From Arthrobacter_H rhombi (GTDB lineage: Bacteria; Actinomycetota; Actinomycetes; Actinomycetales; Micrococcaceae), in assembly GCF_039526245.1 (NCBI RefSeq), contig NZ_BAAAIV010000010.1, positions 218,652 to 282,651 on the forward strand: a DNA stretch of 64,000 bases. The letters are read 5' to 3'. The notes beneath the pieces are model-generated. The model was not told the origin of the DNA. It made no database searches and worked only from the letters and a program-made list of their open reading frames with translations. Within the stretch, counting starts at the first letter, position 1. The number at the start of each line of letters is the position of its first letter. A program made the translations under genes and the position numbers. This document shows, one piece after another, positions 1 through 8,226 of the stretch.

Positions 1-213
1 ACTGTAGCGGGGTGCACCGGCCAGTCCAAAGAGGCGGCGCGCCAAAGATCAAATCGTCATCTGGGGACCGCGGCAGAAGGTAATAGGTTACCCGCGCTTT
101 GCGTAATGCCAGTCGCTAAGGCTAGCCTAACAAGACAGTGTTTTTCGGGGTCGTTCCCGGGCCAACCGTGAGGGGAGACCAGTGTGGATGCCCAGTGCCC
201 TGCGCGTTTCGCC
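1..213. other. Non-coding left edge
   Basis: No coding region with convincing start, codon bias or motifs is seen in these 213 bases. The stretch holds the iron-box-like palindrome at 117-135 and AT-richer sequence (near 80-95) that could be the promoter of a gene lying outside the window. The downstream end of the minus-strand hydrolase abuts it at 214. Confidence 0.4.
117..135. promoter_or_regulatory. IdeR/DtxR-like iron box
   Basis: The sequence TAAGGCTAGCCTAACAAGA matches the 19-bp actinobacterial DtxR/IdeR consensus (TWAGGTWAGSCTWACCTWA) at about 14 to 15 positions, with a strong central TAGCCTAAC. No convincing gene starts just to its right on the plus strand, and the metallo-hydrolase on the minus strand ends at 214. 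The box therefore probably controls a minus-strand gene beginning left of the window. This assignment is inferred from consensus only. Confidence 0.5.
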
Positions 214-1029
214 CTAGGACCGGTCGGCGATCCCGAGCAGGTAATCCAGCTGCGCGGCCACCGAATGCTCGGCCGCCCCGCGCACCGCGGCGTCGACGTC
301 GGCGTAGACCAGATCGGTGACCTCCCCGACGGACGGACGGGCCGCTGCGTCCCCGCCACAGATCCGGGCGACCGCCTCGCGGACCTGCTCCAGACGCTGC
401 AGCCGATGGGAGATGTACTGTTCCACGACGGTGCCCAGATGCGGATGCGCCGGTCCGTGGGCCGGGAGCAGGGCTGCCTTCTCGAAGCCGGACAAGACGT
501 CCAGGCTGGCCAGGTAGTCCCCGAGTGTTCCGTCGGGAAAGTCCAGGATGGTGGTTCCGCGCCCCAGCACGGTGTCACCGGTGAGGACCGAGCCGTGGTG
601 TCCGTCGTCGGGCAGCAGGAAGCACAGCGAATCCGAGGTGTGGCCCGGAGTGGCCACCACCTGGATGCGCAGCCCGGCGGCCGTGATGACCTCGCCGTCG
701 ACCAGCGGTTCGGCAACCCGGCAATGGTCGGCAAGCGCGGCGCGCACCGGGGCTCCGGTCAGCTCGTGCAACCTGTCGATCCCCTCCGTATGGTCCCCAT
801 GCCGGTGGGTGACCAGGATGAGCTCGACGCGGCCCTGGCCCGCCAGTGCCTGCAGGTGGCCCTCATCGGCGGGGCCGGGATCCACCACCACCACGCCGCC
901 GGCATCCGGCGTGGCACGCACTATGTACGAATTGGTCCCGTCCAACGTCATGGGCCCGGGATTCGGGGCGGTGATCAGGGCGGCAGCATCGGTCACGTGC
1001 AACAGCGGGGCAGGCGTCGGCTGGATCAT
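214..1029 (-). CDS. MBL-fold metallo-hydrolase
   Basis: This 271-residue protein has the metallo-beta-lactamase fold signature. The zinc-binding motif THRHGDHTEG lies near residue 76, followed by an ATPGHTSDSL segment (third metal histidine), a TGDTVLG segment (bridging aspartate) and a late PAHGPAH histidine. The family hydrolyses thioesters or related substrates (LACTB2/glyoxalase II-like); the substrate cannot be read from sequence. There is no signal peptide, so it is probably cytosolic. The ATG has no Shine-Dalgarno; a TAGACT hexamer (1036-1041 on the minus strand) sits exactly 6 nt upstream, so the mRNA is probably leaderless. The gene stands alone, divergent from the ABC-SIP fusion gene. 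Confidence 0.85.
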   Translation of the reverse strand: MIQPTPAPLLHVTDAAALITAPNPGPMTLDGTNSYIVRATPDAGGVVVVDPGPADEGHLQALAGQGRVELILVTHRHGDHTEGIDRLHELTGAPVRAALADHCRVAEPLVDGEVITAAGLRIQVVATPGHTSDSLCFLLPDDGHHGSVLTGDTVLGRGTTILDFPDGTLGDYLASLDVLSGFEKAALLPAHGPAHPHLGTVVEQYISHRLQRLEQVREAVARICGGDAAARPSVGEVTDLVYADVDAAVRGAAEHSVAAQLDYLLGIADRS

Positions 1030-1127
1030 GCCGCCAGTCTAGGGCAGCGGCACCCCAGCGGACCCGTTGCCCGGCCAGCAGGATGGCGTCCACCCGGCGC
1101 GAGCACACCCCACCAGCGAAGGAACAC

Positions 1128-2966
1128 ATGAACCCCCTGAACGCAGAGCGGCTGTCCCTGGACATCCCCGCCGGCGCGATCACCCTGGTCATCGGCGCCA
1201 ACGGCAGCGGCACCTCGACCCTGCTCCGCGACCTGGCAGCGCTCCCCGCTGCCGATTCCGCCGGCCTGCCGGGTCTGCTGGCCGAACCCCATCCGGAGTT
1301 CGAGGGGGCCACCGCCCGTGAGTACGTGGCCCGCGGCCGGGCCGCGCAGGGCTCCGCTTCCGCTGGGTGGACCGGGAACGACGACGCGGCGATCGACCGT
1401 GCGCTGCTCGCCACCGGGTGCACCGGGCTCGCCGACCGCCTCGAAGGCGACCTCTCGGCCGATCAGCTCCAGCTGCTCGCGGTGGCCCGGGTCCTGGGCC
1501 GGGAGACCGGCGTCGTGCTGCTGGACGAGCTGACCAACCACCTGGACGTGGCGCAACGGCTGCTGCTGCTCGACGCGATCGCCGACCTGAACCGCAGGAA
1601 CGGCACCACGGTGGTCATGGTGGTGCACGACCTCAACCTGGCCACACGTTACGCCGACCACCTGGTGGCACTCGTCGACGGTGCGGTGGCCGTCTCCGGG
1701 CGCCCCTCCGAGGTCCTGACCGCCGAGCTGGTCCAGGAGGTGTTCGGGCTCCCGGCCCGGGTGATCACCGACCCCGTCGCCGGCTCCCCGCTGGTGCTGC
1801 CGATCGGCCGTCACCTGGTGCAGCGGCCCGACGTGGCGGAGGACGCGGCCAGCACACGCTTCCGCACCACCCGACTCGACGACGAGACCCCGCAGGCTGA
1901 CCCGAGCCCGGGCGAGGTGGCCGGGGCGGGGCAGGAAGACGGGGACACCGCCGTCGTGCAGGAACCGCGCCGCCCCTCGGTCCAGGTCTGCCCCACTCTG
2001 GCGTTCGGCCTCACCGCAGTCGACGTCCAGGACCTGGGCCCCAGCTTCCGCCGGTTGACCCTCGCCGGGCCGGAACTGGAGCACTTCGGCACCGGAGGCC
2101 ACCCGCTGGACCTGCGCATCAAGGTCCTGGTGCCGCCGCCCGGAGAGGGAGCCGTGGCCCGCATGCGTTCGCTGTTCGAGGATCTGTCGCCGGGTGGGAC
2201 GATCAGCGACGACGACGCCTCCGGCTGGTACCGGACGTGGCTGGCCAAGGACCCGTCCGAACGCGGGTCGATGCGCACCTATACGGTCAGGTCCTTCCGC
2301 CCCGCAGGGCACCCCGGGAACGCCGGGGTGGACCCCGAGCTGGATCTGGACTTCGTGCTCCATGTGCGCCGCGAGAACGGCGTGCTGGTGGGCGGGCCGG
2401 CCTCGGTGTGGGCCGCCGAAGCCCAGATCGGCGACGAGGTCATCATCCTGGGGCCGAACCGCGCCCTGTGCGGCCATGACTACGGGGGCATCGAATTCCG
2501 TCCCGGGCAGGCCCGGCGCATCCTGCTGGCCGGCGACGAGACGGCGGCCCCGGCGATCTGCTCGATCCTGGAGTCACTGCCGCCGGGCATCACCGGCGAC
2601 GCATTCATCGAGGTGCCGGCCGTCGAGGACATCCAGGGTTCGTTCACCCGCTCCGGCGTGGCAGTGCAGTGGCTGCCGCGCGGCATGCAGGCCCCGGGAA
2701 ACCTGCTGGAGGCGGCGGTCCGCTCCGCCGTCGCGGTTCCCGGCGCCGGCGCGGTGGATCCGGGCAAGGACTTCGAGGACGTGAACGTCGACGAGGGCAT
2801 CCTGTGGGAGACGACGTCGGGATCGGGCCAGCCGTTCTATGCCTGGATTGCGGGCGAGGCCGGGGTCATCAAGTCGATGCGCCGCTACCTGGTGCGCGAT
2901 GTCGGGATCGACCGCAAGCAGGTTTCCTTCATGGGGTACTGGCGGGCCGGCCGGGCCGAAGGCTAG
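1128..2966 (+). CDS. Degenerate ABC ATPase fused to siderophore-interacting protein (SIP) flavoreductase
   Basis: The 612-residue protein has two modules. Residues 1 to about 230 resemble the FecE/FepC-type ATPase of siderophore importers, but the nucleotide site is altered: Walker A reads GANGSGTST (lysine replaced by Thr29), the signature reads LSADQ instead of LSGGQ, and no Q-loop is evident. Walker B (LLDELTNHLD) and the switch histidine (VVHDLN) remain. After a linker, residues from about 285 form a SIP domain (FAD-dependent ferric-siderophore reductase) with the RTYTVR flavin motif, LAGDETAAPAI and a C-terminal AGEAGVIKSMRRYLV followed by FMGYWR. The start at 1128 is chosen because GAAGGA lies 8 nt upstream; an upstream ATG at 1083 lacks a site. 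No permease or binding protein is adjacent. The likely role is reductive release of iron from siderophores; the ATPase half may be structural. It converges with the SDR gene, with stops overlapping by 4 nt. Confidence 0.8.
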   Translation: MNPLNAERLSLDIPAGAITLVIGANGSGTSTLLRDLAALPAADSAGLPGLLAEPHPEFEGATAREYVARGRAAQGSASAGWTGNDDAAIDRALLATGCTGLADRLEGDLSADQLQLLAVARVLGRETGVVLLDELTNHLDVAQRLLLLDAIADLNRRNGTTVVMVVHDLNLATRYADHLVALVDGAVAVSGRPSEVLTAELVQEVFGLPARVITDPVAGSPLVLPIGRHLVQRPDVAEDAASTRFRTTRLDDETPQADPSPGEVAGAGQEDGDTAVVQEPRRPSVQVCPTLAFGLTAVDVQDLGPSFRRLTLAGPELEHFGTGGHPLDLRIKVLVPPPGEGAVARMRSLFEDLSPGGTISDDDASGWYRTWLAKDPSERGSMRTYTVRSFRPAGHPGNAGVDPELDLDFVLHVRRENGVLVGGPASVWAAEAQIGDEVIILGPNRALCGHDYGGIEFRPGQARRILLAGDETAAPAICSILESLPPGITGDAFIEVPAVEDIQGSFTRSGVAVQWLPRGMQAPGNLLEAAVRSAVAVPGAGAVDPGKDFEDVNVDEGILWETTSGSGQPFYAWIAGEAGVIKSMRRYLVRDVGIDRKQVSFMGYWRAGRAEG

Positions 2967-3916
2967 GAGATGCCGGGTGCGTCCAGGTAATGCACGCCGG
3001 TGAGCTCCTCGGAGAGCTCCCAGAGCCGGCGGGCCGTCGCGGGGTCGTGGGCCGCCTCGCTGGACTTCGCCCGACGCGGTGCCCCGCGCAATTCACCGGG
3101 ACCTCCCGGCCCGAAGTAGTCCCCACCCCGGGCGCCGGGATCGGTGGCCGCCCGCAGGGTGGGGCGGGCGCCATCCGCCGGTCGGGGCATCACGGCGTTG
3201 AACACCGCACGGGCCGGGCGGAGCGCCGGCCGGTCGAAGACATGGCCGAACAAGTCGGTGCCCACCACGCCGGGGTGGGCGGCGACGGCCAGGGTGTCCT
3301 GGCCGGCAGCGCGCAGCCGCCGGTCCAATGCGCGGGTGAACAGCAGGTTGGCCAGCTTCGAGCGGTTGTAGGCAGCGCTGGGGGAGTACCCGCCGTCGGC
3401 GAACAACGGGTTCGCGAAGTCCATCGACCCGCCACGATGGGCCAGGCTGGACAGCGAGACGACGCGGGAGCCCGGTGCCGCCGCCAGTGCGTCCAGCAGC
3501 AGGCCGGCTAGGGCGAAGTGGCCGAGGTGGTTGGTGCCGAACTGCAGCTCGTACCCGTCGGCCGTCAGCCCATACGGGGTCATCATGATGCCGGCGTTGT
3601 TGACCAGCAGGTCCAGGCGGTCGTGTGCGACGAGGAACGCCTCGGCGAAGGTGCGCACGCTGGCGAGGATGGACAGGTCCAGGACCAGGACCTCGGCGCG
3701 CAGTTCGCCGACCGCGCCCACGGCGTCCGCTCGCAGTCGATCCAGCGCGGCCTGGCCCTTGGCGTCGTCGCGGCAGGCGAGGACGACGTGTGCCCCGTGC
3801 AGGAGCAATTCGCGGGTGGTCGCCCATCCGAGGCCGTTGTTGGCGCCGGTCACGATGGCTGTCTTACCGGTCAGGTCGCCGATGTCGGCGGTGGTCCAGC
3901 GGATGGTGCGGGGCAT
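2963..3916 (-). CDS. SDR-family NAD(P)-dependent oxidoreductase
   Basis: This is a 317-residue short-chain dehydrogenase/reductase. The N-terminal Rossmann motif TGANNGLG (about residue 18), the LLVNNAGIM segment and the catalytic YNRSK (Tyr-x-x-x-Lys) are all present, with an upstream serine (SLSSLAH). The length and the C-terminal extension resemble the retinol dehydrogenase/WW-domain oxidoreductase-like bacterial SDRs. The substrate is unknown. The start at 3916 is supported by AGGAGGGC just upstream on the minus strand. It lies downstream of the MarR gene on the same strand with a 42-nt gap, so co-transcription is possible. Confidence 0.85.
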   Translation of the reverse strand: MPRTIRWTTADIGDLTGKTAIVTGANNGLGWATTRELLLHGAHVVLACRDDAKGQAALDRLRADAVGAVGELRAEVLVLDLSILASVRTFAEAFLVAHDRLDLLVNNAGIMMTPYGLTADGYELQFGTNHLGHFALAGLLLDALAAAPGSRVVSLSSLAHRGGSMDFANPLFADGGYSPSAAYNRSKLANLLFTRALDRRLRAAGQDTLAVAAHPGVVGTDLFGHVFDRPALRPARAVFNAVMPRPADGARPTLRAATDPGARGGDYFGPGGPGELRGAPRRAKSSEAAHDPATARRLWELSEELTGVHYLDAPGIS

Positions 3917-3958
3917 GGGATGCCCTCCTGCCGATCGGGGATGCGTTCGCTCCCCACA

Positions 3959-4468
3959 CTAGACGCGGGGGCTGCAGTTCGTTTCCTCGGCGAGGACGCC
4001 CAGGAGGCGGGACAGTTCGGCGCGCTCGCCGGAATCCAGCCGGGCAAAGAATTCGTTGGCCTGCTCCCGCCGGGCCCGCTGCACGTCGGAGCGCAGTTCC
4101 TGCCCGGTCGCGGTCATCCGGACCAGGACCGCGCGGCGGTCGTGGGGATCGGGAATCCGCTCCACCAGCCCCTTGCCCTCGAGCTGGTCCACCACCTCGG
4201 TGGCCGAACGAGGGGCGATCCGCAACTGCTCGGCCAGCGCCTTCAGCCGCAGCACGCCCGCGGGCGGCAGGTCCGCGGTCGGGGCGCAGGAGTCGCTGTG
4301 CCGGGCCAGGGTGTTCAGGGCCCGCCACTGGTGCGGTGTCATCTCGAACGGCGCCAGCTCGTGCGCCCACCGGCGGCGCAGCCCGCGGAAGGCTGCATGG
4401 AACAACTCGCCCAGATCGGGTTCGTCGGCGTATTCGGCGGCGTGGACAGCGGCGGCAGGGGAGGTCAT
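3959..4468 (-). CDS. MarR-family transcriptional regulator
   Basis: This 169-residue winged-helix regulator has the MarR core: a FEMTPHQWRALNTLA helix, a recognition helix around LRIAPRSATEVVDQLEGKGLV, and the wing PDPHDRRAVLVRMTATG. The ATG at 4468 is chosen because translation upstream lacks family similarity and would run through the operator region. The gene is divergent from the ABC exporter at 4570. The shared 100-bp intergenic region contains palindromes suited to a dimeric MarR repressor, so it probably represses the exporter (and itself) until a toxic ligand binds. Confidence 0.85.
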   Translation of the reverse strand: MTSPAAAVHAAEYADEPDLGELFHAAFRGLRRRWAHELAPFEMTPHQWRALNTLARHSDSCAPTADLPPAGVLRLKALAEQLRIAPRSATEVVDQLEGKGLVERIPDPHDRRAVLVRMTATGQELRSDVQRARREQANEFFARLDSGERAELSRLLGVLAEETNCSPRV

Positions 4469-4485
4469 GTCACCAGTGTACCCAT

Positions 4486-4537
4486 TTGCGCGGCAACCAC
4501 ATAGTGAGGTAACCTCGGCATAGTTGGCGCGACAACC
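4486..4537. promoter_or_regulatory. Candidate MarR operators between marR-type gene and ABC exporter
   Basis: Three symmetric elements occur in the divergent promoter region. TTGCGCGGCAACC (4486-4498) and TTGGCGCGACAACC (4524-4537) are near-copies of each other, each with self-complementary arms. Between them, GAGGTAACCTC (4506-4516) is a perfect 5-1-5 palindrome. Position and symmetry suggest binding by the adjacent MarR protein; which element is the true operator is inference. Confidence 0.5.
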
Positions 4538-4569
4538 GCGCAACCCCTTCGACCCAGGAGGTGGTGCCG

Positions 4570-6471
4570 ATGGCATCGGCCCCAAACCCCACCCCGTCCT
4601 CCGCTCCCGCCCCGACCCAGCCCGGCGCCGGCGGCATGGGAGGCGGCCGGCCCGGCGGCCCCGGCCCCGCAAAAGTCAGCGCCGCCGACCGCAACCAGCT
4701 CACCGACCACCCGGTGAGCCTGCGCCGCGTCGCAGCACTGTTCGCGCCGCATCGCCGCATGATCACCATCCTGGTGCTGCTGATCAGCCTCGCCTCGATT
4801 GCCGGGCTGGCCCAGCCGTTCCTGGTCCGCGCGATCATCGACGACGCCATCCCGAACGCGGACATCCCGCTGCTGGCCACCCTGGCCGGCGCCATGGTCG
4901 TCATCGCGGCCATCACCGCACTGATCGGCGTCGTGCAGACCTGGATGGCCACCGACATGGGCCAGCGCGTCATGCACACCCTGCGCTCGGGCATGTTCAC
5001 CCACCTGCAGGCCCAGTCGCTCGCGTTCTTCACCCGCACCCGCGGCGGCGAGGTCCAATCCCGACTGACCAGCGACATCGCCGGCATGCAGTCGGTGGTC
5101 ACCACCACCGCGACGTCCATCGCCTCGAACCTGACCACCGCCGTCGCCACCGCCATCGCCATGGTCGCCCTCTCGCCAATGCTCAGCATCCTCTCGCTCA
5201 TCGTCATCCCGCCAGCGGTGATCCTCAGCCGCCGGGTGGCCCTGATGCGCCGCGACATCACCGCCGACCGCCAGGCCGAGCTCGCCAACCTCTACACCCA
5301 GGTCGAACAGGGCCTCTCCGTCTCCGGCGTCCGCCTGTCCAAGACCCTGGGCACCACCGGGCGCGACGCCGAACGCTTCACCGCCAGCTCCCACCGCCTC
5401 ATCGGACTGGAACTGCGCTCGCAGCTGGCCGGACGCTGGCGCATGGCCACCATGCAGATCGTGTTCGCCGCCATTCCCGCGGTGATCTACCTGGCAGGCG
5501 GCTTCCCGGCGGCCACCGGGGGCATGACCATCGGCACCATCGTCGCGTTCACGGCCCTGCAGGCAGCGATCTTCCGCCCCATCATGGGACTGCTCAATGT
5601 CGGGGTCCAATGGGTGACCGCCATGGCGCTGTTCAGCCGCATCTTCGAATACCTCGACCTCGTCCCGGAGATCACCCCGCCCGAACACCCGGTCGCCATC
5701 GACCCGGCCGCCGTGCGCGGGGAACTGCGCTTCGAGGGCGTGGGCTTCTCGTACGACGGCGATGCGACGGTCCTGTCTGACATCGATCTGGTGGTGCCTG
5801 CCGGGACCGCGACGGCGATTGTCGGGGCCACCGGCTCGGGCAAGTCCACCTTGGGTTCGCTGGTCCCGCGCCTGCATGACACCACCACCGGGCAGGTCAC
5901 CATCGACGGGATCGACGTCCGCGACCTCGCCCCGGCGGACCTCTCACGGATCGTGGGCATGGTGTCCCAGGAGTCCTATCTGGTCCACGCCTCGATCCGG
6001 GAGAACCTGCTGATGGCCGATCCCGAGGCCGACGAGGCCACCCTGTGGGCCGCGCTGGAGTCGGCGCAGATCGACAATCTCATCGCCTCGCTGCCGGACC
6101 AGCTGGACACGCTGGTCGGTGCCCGCGGGCACCGGTTCTCCGGGGGTGAGCAGCAACGCCTGGCTATCGCCCGGACCATCCTGCGCAACCCGCGGGTCCT
6201 GGTGCTGGACGAGGCGACGTCCGCGCTGGACAACACCACTGAAGCCCAGGTCCAGGCTGCGCTGGATCGGCTGGCGGAGGGGCGGACCACCATCACGATC
6301 GCCCACCGCCTCTCCACGGTGGAGCAGGCCGACCAACTCGTGGTCCTCGACGGCGGCCGCATCGTCGAGCGGGGGACACCGGCTGAGCTCCGCGCAGGGG
6401 ACGGGCCGTTTGCCCGGTTGGCTCGATCCCGGGCTCAGGCCGACGGATTGTCGTTGGGGATCAACCGGTAG
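4570..6471 (+). CDS. ABC exporter, fused permease and ATPase
   Basis: This 633-residue half-transporter is of the type I exporter family (MsbA/LmrA/BmrA-like). An Ala/Pro/Gly-rich N-terminus precedes an ABC membrane domain with about six helices (roughly residues 60 to 340), then the ATPase: Walker A GATGSGKSTL, Q-loop VSQES, signature SGGEQQR, Walker B VLVLDEATSALD and switch IAHRLST. It probably exports drugs or lipids as a homodimer, since no second half-transporter is adjacent. The ATG at 4570 is preferred over GTG 4561 because CAGGAGGTG gives proper spacing only to the former. It is divergent from a MarR gene. Its last 27 nt plus 6 nt beyond the stop recur at 11797-11829, and an IS begins 6 nt after the stop. 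Confidence 0.9.
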   Translation: MASAPNPTPSSAPAPTQPGAGGMGGGRPGGPGPAKVSAADRNQLTDHPVSLRRVAALFAPHRRMITILVLLISLASIAGLAQPFLVRAIIDDAIPNADIPLLATLAGAMVVIAAITALIGVVQTWMATDMGQRVMHTLRSGMFTHLQAQSLAFFTRTRGGEVQSRLTSDIAGMQSVVTTTATSIASNLTTAVATAIAMVALSPMLSILSLIVIPPAVILSRRVALMRRDITADRQAELANLYTQVEQGLSVSGVRLSKTLGTTGRDAERFTASSHRLIGLELRSQLAGRWRMATMQIVFAAIPAVIYLAGGFPAATGGMTIGTIVAFTALQAAIFRPIMGLLNVGVQWVTAMALFSRIFEYLDLVPEITPPEHPVAIDPAAVRGELRFEGVGFSYDGDATVLSDIDLVVPAGTATAIVGATGSGKSTLGSLVPRLHDTTTGQVTIDGIDVRDLAPADLSRIVGMVSQESYLVHASIRENLLMADPEADEATLWAALESAQIDNLIASLPDQLDTLVGARGHRFSGGEQQRLAIARTILRNPRVLVLDEATSALDNTTEAQVQAALDRLAEGRTTITIAHRLSTVEQADQLVVLDGGRIVERGTPAELRAGDGPFARLARSRAQADGLSLGINR

Positions 6472-6477
6472 TTTCAG
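6445..6477 (+). repeat. 33-bp direct repeat, left copy
   Basis: The last nine codons of the ABC exporter (encoding LSLGINR and the stop) and the following TTTCAG are identical, over 33 bp, to 11797-11829. Homology continues leftward with differences (18 mismatches over 111 nt by hand count), but no similarity is seen to the right of TTTCAG. The IS starts immediately after this copy. Confidence 0.9.
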
Positions 6478-7916
6478 GGCTCATCCCAATCGGGGGTGTA
6501 GGAGTTGGGGTCTGAAGCCGCCGGTCTCTAGCAGGCTTCGGGCGATGTAGTTGGTCAGGTTGCGGGACCCGAGTGCGGAGCCGCGCAGGTGTTCGAGCCG
6601 TCCGTTGAGCGCCTCGGTCGGCCCGTTGCTGGTGCCGGGTCGTTCGAAGTAGGCGAGCACGTCAGCGGCTCGCTTCTTCAGGGTCCGGCCCAGGGTGGTG
6701 AGCTCGGTGAGCACCTTGGGGACGCCGGCGCTGAGGTCGGTGATCAGCTTCTCCATGAGCTCGCGGCCACGTTGCCGGTCCTCGTGGCAATAGGCGGCGA
6801 TCATGCGCTGGTAGACACCCCAGGTCGCCTCGACCTCGACGTGAGCGTCATCAACGAACAGCGCGCGTAGCCTGTCGCTCTGCTTGTCGGTGAGCAGGTC
6901 CGCGCCGGTGTGCAGCGTGCGCCGCGACTTGTAGAGCGGGTCGTCCCTGAACCCACGGTGCCCGTGGATCGCGAGTTGGACCCGGCGCCGGCACCTGTCG
7001 AGGGCGTCACCGGCCAGGCGCACGACGTGGAAGGGATCCATCACCGTGACCGCGTCCGGGATCTCCTCTGCAGCGGCGGTCTTGAACCCGGTGAAGCCGT
7101 CCATCGCGACCACCTCGACCGCGTCACGGAAGGCGTCGTCGCGGTCGGCGAGCCAGGTCTTGAACGCCGCCTTCGACCGGCCCTCGACCATGTCCAGCAG
7201 CCTTGCTGGGCCGGTGCCATCGCGGACCGGGGTGAGGTCGATGATCACGGTGACGTACTTGTCGCCACGCCTGGTGTGGCGACAGACGTGCTCATCGACG
7301 CCAATGACCTTCACGCCCTCAAACCGCGTGGGGTCGTTGATCAGCAGCCGCTTGCCTTCAGCCAGGACCGCGTTGTTGGCGGTGTCCCACGCGACCCCGA
7401 GTCCCTCGGCGACACGGGCGACGGTGAGGTGTGCGACCACGATCCCTTCCAGCGCCCACCGCAGCCCGGTGCGCGAGAGCTTCGCGCGTGGCTCCGCCGC
7501 GGCGCTGGTGTCTTGGCGCCACACGTGTCCGCAGTCGGCACAGCGGTAGCGGCGCACTACAACTTCCAGCACGGTCGGTCGCCAGCCCAGCGGCTCGTGG
7601 GCCAACCGCCGGATCACGGTGTCACGAGCAGCGCCTTCGCTGCCGCACCGTCGGCACCACTGATCTGGTTCCACCACGCGGCACGCGAGGACCGCACGAT
7701 CCGGTTCAAGTCGTTGTCCGGTCACGCTCAGACCGAGGCCGTCGAGTCGAGCGAAGGCGGTCAGGTCAGGGCGGCCGAAGCCGGCCGGCGGGGTAGCGTC
7801 GGACACGTCGAGGTCTTTCGGATGGATGGCGTAGGAACCTCCGTCGTCGGGAGACCTCGACGTCTATCTGCGGACCGACGCGCCCGGCCGACCTACACCG
7901 TCATCTGAGAAGACCC
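6478..7916 (-). mobile_element. ISL3-family insertion sequence
   Basis: The element is about 1.44 kb and contains one transposase gene. The left terminus GGCTCATCCC and the right terminus (reverse complement GGGTCTTCTC) begin imperfect inverted repeats; 17 of the first 25 positions match and both end in GGTGTAGG. The flanking 8-mers (AGTTTCAG at left, CTGAAACG at right) are not direct repeats but nearly inverted complements, so the element was rearranged after insertion. The right-hand 166 bp recur at 10005-10170. Confidence 0.85.
6481..7806 (-). CDS. ISL3-family transposase
   Basis: The 441-residue protein has an N-terminal zinc-ribbon (CRRCGS ... YRCADCGHVW), a helix-turn-helix region, and a DDE catalytic core with VIGVDEH, VVAMDGFTGF and the late glutamate in NGPTEALNGRLEHLR. 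The length agrees with actinobacterial ISL3 transposases (IS1096/IS204 group). The reading frame is intact, so the element may be active. The stop codon lies within the left inverted repeat, as is usual for compact IS elements. Confidence 0.92.
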   Translation of the reverse strand: MSDATPPAGFGRPDLTAFARLDGLGLSVTGQRLEPDRAVLACRVVEPDQWCRRCGSEGAARDTVIRRLAHEPLGWRPTVLEVVVRRYRCADCGHVWRQDTSAAAEPRAKLSRTGLRWALEGIVVAHLTVARVAEGLGVAWDTANNAVLAEGKRLLINDPTRFEGVKVIGVDEHVCRHTRRGDKYVTVIIDLTPVRDGTGPARLLDMVEGRSKAAFKTWLADRDDAFRDAVEVVAMDGFTGFKTAAAEEIPDAVTVMDPFHVVRLAGDALDRCRRRVQLAIHGHRGFRDDPLYKSRRTLHTGADLLTDKQSDRLRALFVDDAHVEVEATWGVYQRMIAAYCHEDRQRGRELMEKLITDLSAGVPKVLTELTTLGRTLKKRAADVLAYFERPGTSNGPTEALNGRLEHLRGSALGSRNLTNYIARSLLETGGFRPQLLHPRLG

Positions 7917-8101
7917 CTGAAACGTCTTCGACGACGACGGGACCGGCGAGGAGGAGGGCGCGGTGAGCTAAAGGAATGGAGCTTGCTCGGCTTCGACGCC
8001 GCCGCAAGCTCCGGTGAAACGGTCGGTACTGGTCGGTCGTCGTCGGTCACCACCGGATGGCGGCGTCCCCCACGCTCGGCGTTTGCGCAGGTCAGCGGCT
8101 C

Positions 8102-8181
8102 GTTCGCCCAGTGGGCGCATCAAGCGATAGACGCAAAGCCGACGTGATTCGGTCGTCGGTTCGATTCCGACAGGCGGCTCC
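8102..8181 (+). pseudogene. tRNA-like fragment
   Basis: GTCGG-TTCGATT-CCGAC (8155-8171) is a perfect T-arm (5-bp stem, 7-nt loop with TTCGA), followed by an acceptor-like AGGCGGCTCC. Upstream, a D-arm-like segment (GCGCATCAAGCGATAGACGC) and a weak anticodon-like stem (GCCGA/TCGGT) can be drawn. However, no 5' acceptor strand pairs properly and the variable region is too short. It is probably a decayed tRNA or the 3' tRNA portion left at an attachment site. Confidence 0.35.
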
Positions 8182-8184
8182 GGC

Positions 8185-8226
8185 GAACAGCCCCTGACCT
8201 GCGGAAACGCAGGGCAGGGGCTGTTC
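8185..8226. terminator. Long GC-rich hairpin
   Basis: Two 19-nt arms, from GAACAGCCCCTG to CAGGGGCTGTTC, pair around a GAAA tetraloop with a single A-G mismatch. It directly follows the tRNA-like segment and could be its terminator or a recombination structure; no clear T-run follows. Confidence 0.6.

Noticed and set aside
4465..5877. Minus-strand frame of about 470 codons opposite the ABC exporter
   Set aside because: Its low-complexity composition (repeated Gly, Asp, Arg, His) mirrors the codon bias of the exporter on the other strand; no motif is recognisable.
7917..7924. Perfect 8-bp target duplication of the intact IS
   Set aside because: The right flank CTGAAACG is an inverted, not direct, copy of the left flank AGTTTCAG, so it is not a target-site duplication.
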